A stretch of 64,000 bases of DNA from Liolophura sinensis. Its lineage: Eukaryota; Mollusca; Polyplacophora; Chitonida; Chitonidae. The notes beneath the pieces are model-generated. The model did not search any database and was not told where the DNA came from. It saw nothing but the letters and a program-made list of their open reading frames with translations. Location of the stretch: the NCBI RefSeq assembly GCF_032854445.1, contig NC_088300.1, positions 11,937,191 through 12,001,190 on the forward strand, written 5' to 3'. Made by a program: the position numbers and the translations under genes. Shown here in pieces: positions 37,001 to 47,804 of the stretch (within the stretch, counting starts at the first letter, position 1; every line of letters starts with the position of its first letter).

Positions 37001-40000
37001 TTTAGCATTTAACTTGTTACAGCATTTACATTAACAGTTAGAATAAAACCCTAAGAGGCCGTATTTCACCGGTACTTTTGATAGTTTGCCGCCAGTCACG
37101 CTGTCATCACTGTGCTTATTTTACTCTCTATGCTATACGCGCTTAGTTATATTCATACAGGTCAACAATCAGATGGCACCTACAGCGAGAATTCATGCAG
37201 GTCCACAATGATTTGACAACTACTGCGTGGATTCATATAGGTGCACAAGGCGGTGACAGTCACTGCGAGGATTCATACAGGTCAACAATCAGATGGCACC
37301 TACAGCGAGAATTCATACAGGTTCACAATGATTTGACAACTACTGCGTGGATTCATACTGGTGCACAAGGCGGTGAAAATCACTGCGAGGATTCATACAG
37401 GTCAACAATCAGATAACACCTACAGCGAGAATTCATGCAGGTCCACAATGATTTGACAACTACTGCGTGGATTCATACTGGTGCACAAGGCGGTGACAAT
37501 CACCGCGAGGATTCATACAGGTCAACAATCAGATGGCACCTACGGCGAGAATTCATACAGGTCCACAATGATTTGACAACTACTGCGTGGATTCATACTG
37601 GTGCACAAGGCGGTGACAATCACTGCGAGGATTCATACAGGTCAACAATCAGATGGCACCTACAGCGAGAATTCATACAGGTTCACAATGATTTGACAAC
37701 TACTGCGTGGATTCATACTGGTTCACAAGGCGGTGACAGTCACTGCGAGGATTCATACAGGTCAACAATCAGATGGCACCTACAGCGAGAATTCATGCAG
37801 GTCCACAATGATTTGACAACTACTGCGTGGATTCATACTGGTGCACAAGGCGGTGACAATCACTGCGAGGATTCATACAGGTCAACAATCAGATGGCACC
37901 TACAGCGAGAATTCATGCAGGTCCACAATGATTTGACAACTACTGCGTGGATTCATACTGGTGCACAAGGCGGTGACAGTCACTGCGAGGATTCATACAG
38001 GTGAACAATCAGATGGCACCTACAGCGAGAATTCATGCAGGTTCACAATGATTTGACAACTACTGCGTGGATTCATACTGGTGCACAAGGCGGTGACAGT
38101 CACTGCGAGGATTCATACAGGTCAACAATCAGATGGCACCTACAGCGAGAATTCATGCAGGTCCACAATGATTTGACAACTACTGCGTGGATTCATACTG
38201 GTGCACAAGGCGGTGACAGTCACTGCGAGGATTCATACAGGTGAACAATCAGATGGCACCTACAGCGAGAATTCATGCAGGTTCACAATGATTTGACAAC
38301 TACTGCGTGGATTCATACTGGTGCACAAGGCGGTGACAGTCACTGCGAGGATTCATACAGGTCAACAACCAGATGGCACCTACAGCGAGAATTCATGCAG
38401 GTCCACAATGATTTGACAACTACTGCGTGGATTCATATAGGTGCACAAGGCGGTGACAATCACTGCGAGGATTCATACAGGTCAACAATCAGATGGCACC
38501 TACAGCGAGAATTCATGCAGGTCCACAATGATTTGACAACTACTGCGTGGATTCATACTGGTGCACAAGGCGGTGACAATCACTGCGAGGATTCATACAG
38601 GTGAACAATCAGATGGCACCTACGGCGAGAATTCATGCAGGTCCACAATGATTTGACAACTACTGCGTGGATTCATACTGGTGCACAAGGCGGTGACAGT
38701 CACTGCGAGGATTCATACAGGTCAACAATCAGATGGCACCTACAGCGAGAATTCATGCAGGTCCACAATGATTTGACAACTACTGCGTGGATTCATACTG
38801 GTGCACAAGGCGGTGACAATCACTGCGAGGATTCATACAGGTCAACAATCAGATGGCACCTACAGCGAGAATTCATGCAGGTCCACAATGATTTGACAAC
38901 TACTGCGTGGATTCATACTGGTGTACAAGGCGGTGACAGTCACTGCGAGGATTCATACAGGTCAACAATCAGATGGCACCTACAGCGAGAATTCATACAG
39001 GTTCACAATGATTTGACAACTACTGCGTGGATTCATACTGGTGCACAAGGCGGTGACAGTCACTGCGAGGATTCATACAGGTCAACAATCAGATGGCACC
39101 TACGGCGAGATTTCATGCAGGTCCACAATGATTTGACAACTACTGCGTGGATTCATACTGGTGCACAAGGCGGTGACAGTCACTGCGAGGATTCATACAG
39201 GTCAACAATCAGATGGCACCTACAGCGAGAATTCATGCAGGTCCACAATGATTTGACAACTACTGCGTGGATTCATACTGGTGCACAAGGCGGTGACAGT
39301 CACTGCGAGGATTCATACAGGTCAACAATCAGATGGCACCTACAGCGAGAATTCATGCAGGTCCACAATGATTTGACAACTACTGCGTGGATTCATACTG
39401 GTGCACAAGGCGGTGACAGTCACTGGAGGATTCATACAGGTCAACAATCAGATGGCACCTACGGCGAGAATTCATGCAGGTCCACAATGATTTGACAACT
39501 ACTGCGTGGATTCATACTGGTGCACAAGGCGGTGACAATCACTGCGAGGATTCATACAGGTCAACAATCAGATGGCACCTACAGCGAGAATTCATACAAG
39601 TTCACAATGATTTGACAACTACTGCGTGGATTCATACTGGTTCACAAGGCGGTGACAGTCACTGCGAGGATTCATACAGGTCAACAATCAGATGGCACCT
39701 ACAGCGAGAATTCATGCAGGTCCACAATGATTTGACAACTACTGCGTGGATTCATACTGGTGCACAAGGCGGTGACAATCACTGCGAGGATTCATACAGG
39801 TCAACAATCAGATGGCACCTACAGCGAGAATTCATGCAGGTCCACAATGATTTGACAACTACTGCGTGGATTCATACTGGTGCACAAGGCGGTGACAGTC
39901 ACTGCGAGGATTCATACAGGTGAACAATCAGATGGCACCTACAGCGAGAATTCATGCAGGTTCACAATGATTTGACAACTACTGCGTGGATTCATACTGG

Positions 40001-43000
40001 TGCACAAGGCGGTGACAGTCACTGCGAGGATTCATACAGGTCAACAATCAGATGGCACCTACAGCGAGAATTCATGCAGGTCCACAATGATTTGACAACT
40101 ACTGCGTGGATTCATACTGGTGCACAAGGCGGTGACAGTCACTGCGAGGATTCATACAGGTGAACAATCAGATGGCACCTACAGCGAGAATTCATGCAGG
40201 TTCACAATGATTTGACAACTACTGCGTGGATTCATACTGGTGCACAAGGCGGTGACAGTCACTGCGAGGATTCATACAGGTCAACAACCAGATGGCACCT
40301 ACAGCGAGAATTCATGCAGGTCCACAATGATTTGACAACTACTGCGTGGATTCATATAGGTGCACAAGGCGGTGACAATCACTGCGAGGATTCATACAGG
40401 TCAACAATCAGATGGCACCTACAGCGAGAATTCATGCAGGTCCACAATGATTTGACAACTACTGCGTGGATTCATACTGGTGCACAAGGCGGTGACAATC
40501 ACTGCGAGGATTCATACAGGTGAACAATCAGATGGCACCTACGGCGAGAATTCATGCAGGTCCACAATGATTTGACAACTACTGCGTGGATTCATACTGG
40601 TGCACAAGGCGGTGACAGTCACTGCGAGGATTCATACAGGTCAACAATCAGATGGCACCTACAGCGAGAATTCATGCAGGTCCACAATGATTTGACAACT
40701 ACTGCGTGGATTCATACTGGTGCACAAGGCGGTGACAATCACTGCGAGGATTCATACAGGTCAACAATCAGATGGCACCTACAGCGAGAATTCATGCAGG
40801 TCCACAATGATTTGACAACTACTGCGTGGATTCATACTGGTGTACAAGGCGGTGACAGTCACTGCGAGGATTCATACAGGTCAACAATCAGATGGCACCT
40901 ACAGCGAGAATTCATACAGGTTCACAATGATTTGACAACTACTGCGTGGATTCATACTGGTGCACAAGGCGGTGACAGTCACTGCGAGGATTCATACAGG
41001 TCAACAATCAGATGGCACCTACGGCGAGATTTCATGCAGGTCCACAATGATTTGACAACTACTGCGTGGATTCATACTGGTGCACAAGGCGGTGACAGTC
41101 ACTGCGAGGATTCATACAGGTCAACAATCAGATGGCACCTACAGCGAGAATTCATGCAGGTCCACAATGATTTGACAACTACTGCGTGGATTCATACTGG
41201 TGCACAAGGCGGTGACAGTCACTGGGAGGATTCATACAGGTCAACAATCAGATGGCACCTACGGCGAGAATTCATGCAGGTCCACAATGATTTGACAACT
41301 ACTGCGTGGATTCATACTGGTGCACAAGGCGGTGACAGTCACTGCGAGGATTCATACAGGTCAACAATCAGATGGCACCTACGGCGAGAATTCATGCAGG
41401 TCCACAATGATTTGACAACTACTGCGTGGATTCATACTGGTGCACAAGGCGGTGACAGTCACTGCGAGGATTCATACAGGTCAACAATCAGATGGCACCT
41501 ACGGCGAGAATTCATGCAGGTCCACAATGATTTGACAACTACTGCGTGGATTCATACTGGTACAAAAGGAGGTGACAGTCACTGCGAGGATTCATACAGG
41601 TCAACAATCAGATGGCACCTACAGCGAGAATTCATGCAGGTCCACAATGATTTGACAACTACTGCGTGGATTCATACTGGTGCACAAGGCGGTGACAGTC
41701 ACCGCGAGGATTCATACAGGTCAACAATCAGATGGCACCTACGGCGAGAATTCATGCAGGTCCACAATGATTTGACAACTACTGCGTGGATTCATACTGG
41801 TACAAAAGGAGGTGACAGTCACTGCGAGGATTCATACAGGTCAACAATCAGATGGCACCTACGGCGAGAATTCATGCAGGTCCACAATGATTTGACAACT
41901 ACTGCGTGGATTCATACTGGTGCACAAGGCGGTGACAGTCACTGCGAGGATTCATACAGGTCAACAATCAGATGGCACCTACAGCGAGAATTCATGCAGG
42001 TCCACAATGATTTGACAACTACTGCGTGGATTCATACTGGTACAAAAGGAGGTGACAGTCACTGCGAGGATTCAGACAGGTCAACAATCAGATGGCACCT
42101 ACAGCGAGATTTCATGCAGGTCCACAATGATTTGACAACTACTGCGTGGATTCATACTGGTGCACAAGGCGGTGACAGTCACTGCGAGGATTCATACAGT
42201 TGAACAATCAGATGGCACCTACGGCGAGAATTCATGCAGGTCCACAATGATTTGACAACTACTGCGTGGATTCATACTGGTACAAAAGGAGGTGACAGTC
42301 ACCGCGAGGATTCATACAGGTCAACAATCAGATGGCACCTACGGCGAGAATTCATGCAGGTCCACAATGATTTGACAACTACTGCATGGATTCATACTGG
42401 TACAAAAGGAGGTGACAGTCACCGCGAGGATTCATACAGGTCAACAATCAGATGGCACCTACAGCGAGAATTCATGCAGGTCCACAATGATTTGACAACT
42501 ACTGCGTGGATTCATACTGGTACAAAAGGAGGTGACAGTCACTGCGAGGATTCATACAGGTCAACAATCAGATGGCACCTACGGCTAGAATTCATGCAGG
42601 TCCACAATGATTTGACAACTACTGCGTGGATTCATACTGGTGCACAAGGAGGTGACAGTCACCGCGAGGATTCATACAGGTCAACAATCAGATGGCACCT
42701 ACGGCGAGAATTCATGCAGGTCCACAATGATTTGACAACTACTGCGTGGATTCATACTGGTACAAAAGGAGGTGACAGTCACTGCGAGGATTCATACAGG
42801 TCAACAATCAGATGGCACCTACGGCGAGAATTCATGCAGGTCCACAATGATTTGACAACTACTGCGTGGATTCATACTGGTGCACAAGGCGGTGACAGTC
42901 ACTGCGAGGATTCATACAGGTCAACAATCAGATGGCACCTACGGCGAGAATTCATGCAGGTCCACAATGATTTGACAACTACTGCGTGGATTCATACTGG

Positions 43001-46000
43001 TACAAAAGGAGGTGACAGTCACTGCGAGGATTCATACAGGTCAACAATCAGATGGCACCTACGGCGAGATTTCATGCAGGTCCACAATGATTTGACAACT
43101 ACTGCGTGGATTCATACTGGTGCACAAGGCGGTGACAGTCACTGCGAGGATTCATACAGTTGAACAATCAGATGGCACCTACAGCGAGAATTCATGCAGG
43201 TCCACAATGATTTGACAACTACTGCGTGGATTCATACTGGTACAAAAGGAGGTGACAGTCACTGCGAGGATTCATACAGGTCAACAATCAGATGGCACCT
43301 ACAGCGAGAATTCATGCAGGTCCACAATGATTTGACAACTACTGCGTGGATTCATACTGGTACAAAAGGAGGTGACAGTCACTGCGAGGATTCAGACAGG
43401 TCAACAATCAGATGGCACCTACAGCGAGATTTCATGCAGGTCCACAATGATTTGACAACTACTGCGTGGATTCATACTGGTGCACAAGGCGGTGACAGTC
43501 ACTGCGAGGATTCATACAGTTGAACAATCAGATGGCACCTACAGCGAGAATTCATGCAGGTCCACAATGATTTGAGAACTACTGCGTGGATTCATACTGG
43601 TACAAAAGGAGGTGACAGTCACTGCGAGGATTCATACAGGTGAACAATCAGATGGCACCTACGGCGAGAATTCATGCAGGTCCACAATGATTTGACAACT
43701 ACTGCGTGGATTCATACTGGTACAAAAGGAGGTGACAGTCACTGCGAGGATTCATACAGGTCAACAATCAGATGGCACCTACGGCGAGAATTCATGCAGG
43801 TCCACAATGATTTGACAACTACTGCGTGGATTCATACTGGTACAAAAGGAGGTGACAGACACTGCGAGGATTCATACAGGTCAACAATCAGATGGCACCT
43901 ACGGCGAGAATTCATGCAGGTCCACAATGATTTGACAACTACTGCGTGGATTCATACTGGTACAAAAGGAGGTGACAGTCACTGCGAGGATTCATACAGG
44001 TCAACAATCAGATGGCACCTACAGCCAGAATTCGTGCAGGTCCACAATGATTTGACAACTACTGCGTGGATTCATACTGGTGCACAAGGAGGTGACAAAT
44101 ACAGCGGGAATTCATACAGGTCCACAAGGAGGTGACAACTACAGCGAGGCTTCATACAGGCCTAAAATGATGTGACATCTACTGCGTGGATTCATTCAGA
44201 TCCACAATGACTTGATAACTACTGCGTGGATTCATGCAGGTCCACAAGAAGATGACAAATACAGCGAGAATTCATACAGGTCCACAAGAAGGTGACAACT
44301 ACAGCGAGGCTTCATACTGGCCCAAAATGATGTGACAACTACAGCGAGGATTCATACAGGCAGAATAAGATGATACCTGCAGCGATGATTCATACAGGTG
44401 CACAGTGAAGTGAACACTACAGTGATAATTCATACAGGTCCACAGCGAACTGACAACTACAGAGAGGATTCATGCAGATCTACAAGGAGGTGGCAATTAC
44501 ATCGAGGATTCATACAGTTCCAGAAGGAGGAGACATTTTTTTTTGCGAGGATTTATACAGGTCCACATGGAGGTGACAACTACAGCGAGGATTCATACAG
44601 GCCTAAAAGGATGTGACAGCGAGGATTCAAACAGGCCCACAATGAGATGCTACCTGCAGCGAGGCTTCATACAGGTGCACAGTGAGGTGACAACTACAGC
44701 GAGGATTCATACAGGTCCACAAGGAGGTGACAACTACAGCAAGGATTCATACAGGCCTAAAAGGATGTGATAGCGAGGATTCATACAGGCCCACAATGAG
44801 ATGTTATCTGCATCGAGGCATGCGGTGATCACTACAGCGAGGATTCATACAGGTCTAGACGGAGGTAACAACTACGGCGAGGAGTCATACAGGTCTAGAA
44901 GGAGGTAACAATTACATATAGAATTCATATTGGCCCAAAAGGATGTGGCACCAGCAGCGAGGACTCATACAGGTCCACAAGGTGGTGACAACTACAGATA
45001 GAATTTATACAGGTGCACAAAGAGGTGACAACTACAACGAAGTTAAATTCATTGTGAATTACAACACTCTACAGACAGCCTCTGCCAAACTCCATTCAAA
45101 CGTCATAGTTTTGTCGTCTACAAGTGGGAAAACAAAAAGATGTTTGGTAAAGAGGTGGTGTGAGCATGCTTTTGGGCAGACCAGCAAGGTCAATAGCCAC
45201 TTGAAAGAATGAACCAGTTTTATGTATGTTTGTCAGTTTCGTGATATGTTGAACCCGGTATCCATAGAGAGATGTGAATCAAGATGCAGTTCGCTATTGA
45301 CATAAATGTACATGTATATAAACTCTCAGCAAACACCTGTTGCCTTGTAAATAATTCTGATGATGACCAAATAAAGGTTGAAATATTGATGTTTGCCAAC
45401 GATGTTTTCTCTGAGTGCCCTGTGTACTTTACTATCTGAAGTTAATCACTGAATCAAAGAGATATCCTATCTATCTAGTGATGAATCTTGAAAAATTGCT
45501 GCACCCGAATCCCAATTCCCGGGATGTAACGTCTTCAGTATTTGACAGTGGCGTAATTTGTGCTGTTTCGTCATGTGAAAATCTTTAAAGTCGTTTCCAA
45601 ACTTTCTGGTAGATAAAATCTCCGCAAACTGCAATTACCATTTAAAACTTTTGCATGTAAAAAATAAAAATAATGATAATGATCCAGACTAGTATCCGCA
45701 TGTTTCAGATTCTAGAAAGGGACATTCTTTGTTCAGATGCATGTCTAAATGTTTTAAATTTGTTACATCAAACGCTTTTGTGTGGAACTTTGTTTTGGAA
45801 ACTGATCTTGAAATCTTTTACTTGGAACGTCCATTATAGCTGCCAGGTCATGTATGTTTTGATACCAAGATAATAACCAATTGAGTGCTTGTTTTACAAG
45901 TCATACCGTACCCATTGTATAAATTTATACTTCCTAAATCTTGTTAATCAGGTGTCACGACTTGTTATATGAATTCTTTTCGAGTGTTTTTCACGGTTTG

Positions 46001-47046
46001 AATAGTTTTTTTGTAAGCAAAGTACATGCATAGAAATATTTGTCTAATTAAAAGCGGTAAAGTTAACTTGTCTGACACAAACGTCCCGCCCGTGTCTTGA
46101 AATATTTGATTCTAAATGCCAGCCATTCCCATAATATGCTTCACATTGTTATGTGTTCTGCATTAAAACGAAAGTGCACACCTACCATATTCGCAAAGAA
46201 AGGAGAGTGACATCCCGCATTCTCGCCGTGATAATTTGTAGGAAAATGGAAACTTGTCGTATTTACATAAGGCGGCACAAGCCGATGCTGGTGGCCCTGG
46301 GTCATCGGAGGAGAACAAGTCTGTACCCATGGGAGAACCTGAAATCATTTAGTTTTGTCATGTTGTCAGCATTGTATATCTAAATTACAACAATGGTAAA
46401 CGAGTTAACATGTGAAAGGCAGGATAAATGTCTTGAATCCAGCGTGTGGACAAAACCTCCTACGTATATGTGTATGTATAAGCATTAAATGAGCATCATT
46501 ATATTTGTTTACTTTTCTAATTTTACACTAAACATTTAAAAAGGCAAAATATGAGGTCATTTTGTAGATACACATAGTAACAATTAAACTTTCAGAAATA
46601 TGTAGTATAACAGGATTTCGGTCTCAATGGACTATGGGCCCATGTTTTAAGAAAATCAAAACGATATTTGTTACGTTGCATGTGTAACTTCAATTCTCGA
46701 CCGACTTCTTAAGATGGTTGAGCTAGAATTTGCATTTAGTTTACATAGACGAGATTCGTAGTGGGCTAACCATCCTGCCATCGCCACCTTCCGTTCCTGA
46801 GCGGATCAGAGAGACCTATCCATACACAGTTGTCACTAGTCTCTGTGAAGATGCTGAAATACACATAGGGGTTCGTGTCTCCATCCTGTCCAGTTATTCG
46901 CGCTAAGTCAACCCCGCTTTTCTGGCAGAACTCGACAGCTTTCGTCCACGCTGCCTTTTCATGAACAGTGTAGCACAAAGCTCCAGTGTCAGTAAGAGAC
47001 AATACAGAATGTTTCGATCCTAGTGGGCATTGTGTTCTGCCACGTC
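33809..47046 (-). CDS. C-type-lectin-like / PAN domain protein, paralogue 1 (5' end not found)
   Basis: Four exons on the minus strand: 47046-46771 and 46338-46186 (C-type-lectin-like domain), 34447-34235 (Ser/Thr-rich linker), 34008-33809 (PAN/apple-like, stop TAA). Phases are all 1, as in paralogue 2, and the joined frame stays open for 280 residues plus stop. Exon lengths are close to paralogue 2 (276/276, 153/150, 213/195, 200/206). WIGLSDP, WRWQDG and LCE mark the lectin domain; CARMC, CTAMNYN and DC mark the PAN-like domain. A signal exon is not seen in 47.05-47.80 kb; it may lie beyond the 51-bp array, outside the window, or be lost. Two donors are weaker than usual (gttagc after WRWQDG, gttagt after the linker). 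The gene could therefore be intact but split by giant introns, or decaying. Confidence 0.72.
34235..34447 (-). CDS. Ser/Thr-rich linker exon of paralogue 1
   Basis: This 213-nt exon, phase 1-1, follows acceptor tttgatttcag. It encodes a Thr/Ala-rich run (GGEATTTDDTVDKMTTATST) and one Cys (EKCPP). Donor gttagt is weak. Confidence 0.7.
34448..36084. other. Start of giant intron of paralogue 1, unique part
   Basis: AT-rich low-complexity DNA (aaattaaatt) at 34470-34600 and a G19 run at 35999-36017. Nothing coding recognised. Confidence 0.5.
36085..36885 (+). repeat. 40-bp minisatellite, about 20 diverged copies
   Basis: The unit is near ttcatacaggtccacaagga followed by ggcaacaaccaaggaaaggt. 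Some copies are shorter (39 bp or less). The words ttcatacaggtccacaagg are shared with the 120-bp satellite that starts 270 bp further on, so the arrays have a common origin. Confidence 0.93.
37152..44100 (+). repeat. 120-bp higher-order satellite made of three 40-bp monomers, about 58 copies
   Basis: Each 120-bp unit is three related 40-mers. The first begins ttcatacaggtcaacaatca, the second ttcatgcaggtccacaatga, the third ttcatactggtgcacaaggc. Copies are nearly identical. In the right part (from about 41560) the third monomer is often ttcatactggtacaaaagga. The unit is a multiple of 3, so long open frames arise with a 40-residue repeat; they are interrupted by the same tgaac change in several copies. 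The array lies in an intron of paralogue 1, on the opposite strand sense to the gene. Confidence 0.97.
44101..45045 (+). repeat. Diverged edge of the 120-bp/40-bp satellite
   Basis: Here the 40-mers no longer follow the three-monomer order and vary in length. Words such as gaggattcatacaggtccac and aaggaggtgacaactacagc recur. It fades out near 45045. Confidence 0.93.
45046..46185. other. Unique part of the giant intron of paralogue 1
   Basis: AT-rich DNA with short open frames and no recognised repeat or exon. Confidence 0.5.
46186..46338 (-). CDS. Second lectin-domain exon of paralogue 1
   Basis: This 153-nt, phase 1-1 exon (acceptor atgatttcag, donor gtaggt) encodes SPMGTDLFSSDDP, ASACAALC, then RRECGMSLSFLCEY. 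It matches the exon 23825-23974 in length, phase and motif order. Confidence 0.78.
46771..47046 (-). CDS. First lectin-domain exon of paralogue 1
   Basis: This 276-nt exon (acceptor gttttcattcag) encodes TQCPLG, LCYTVHEKAAWTKAVEFC, ARITGQDG and WIGLSDPLRNGRWRWQDG. It has the same length and phase as 25077-25352. The donor is gttagc, a weak site; without splicing the frame stops two codons later. Confidence 0.85.
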
Positions 47047-47804
47047 CTGAATGAAAACAAAAATGAAAATAAAACATTTTCTGGAAAGGTATTAGTCATG
47101 AAAAATGTAACCCTTTATAGGATGCATTATCCGTGCATTATTAACATTATTGACAGTTATGTGGGAGTGTATATATTCAGCCATGACTTTCCTTACCAAA
47201 ACGTAACCTCTGTCTGTGATAGCGGTCGGATTTATGGGTGGAAGAAAACCACCGATTTTTGGCATGTTACTGAAGAACTTTCTCATGCCTGACGTTTATA
47301 TATGAACATTACATTTGTTCCACAGCAAGAAGGCCAGTTTCCATCCAGGTGTCTGATTTATACCATATGGCAAAACAAGGGATTCAAGAAAAACCATGTA
47401 AATTCCAATTAAGTGACTGTGTGGCACATGCTTACCAAAGTTCATAATTTACCATTTCTAAGTGTGGACATACAAATTGTCTAACGTGTCTACTCTTAAA
47501 CATCACAAATAACTTCAGTTCATCTCAGATTGGTAAATCTTATTGTTTTCAATTTTCAATTTACGTTAATCTTAGTTGTAAATCATCACATTTATTTAGT
47601 TTCATGCAAAAAGCGTTGTTAACAGTATGTTGGAAAGACGACCCAAAAATTACATCAAAGGGCAAGTGGCCACAGAAAATCGGGAAAAAACAGCTGTTAA
47701 TACCCAAACATTTTTCTTCCTCCGGCCATGGTTGGAACCACTTCATCATGACTTTATACACTCTCTTTGATCTTTGGTGATATATGCTGAACGGTAGTTT
47801 TTAA
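47047..47804. other. Flank between lectin exon and 51-bp array
   Basis: Contains a copy of the gatttatgggtggaagaaaa repeat at 47229-47290, which may be part of a SINE. I looked for a signal-peptide exon on the minus strand and found none that ends in a good phase-1 donor. Confidence 0.5.

Noticed and set aside
37195-44135. Long plus-strand open frames (up to 549 residues) with a 40-residue repeat containing VHNDLTTTAWIHTG
   Set aside because: The 120-bp unit is divisible by three and lacks stops in one frame, so long frames arise by chance. Identical stop changes recur in several units, the DNA is uniformly conserved at all codon positions, and the array derives from a 40-bp unit that cannot keep a frame.
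36085-45045. CRISPR-like array
   Set aside because: Units are contiguous 40-mers with no unique spacers, and the genome is eukaryotic.
46163-46348. Minus-strand 61-residue frame as a separate small gene
   Set aside because: It is the second lectin-domain exon of paralogue 1 read through into its flanking intron.
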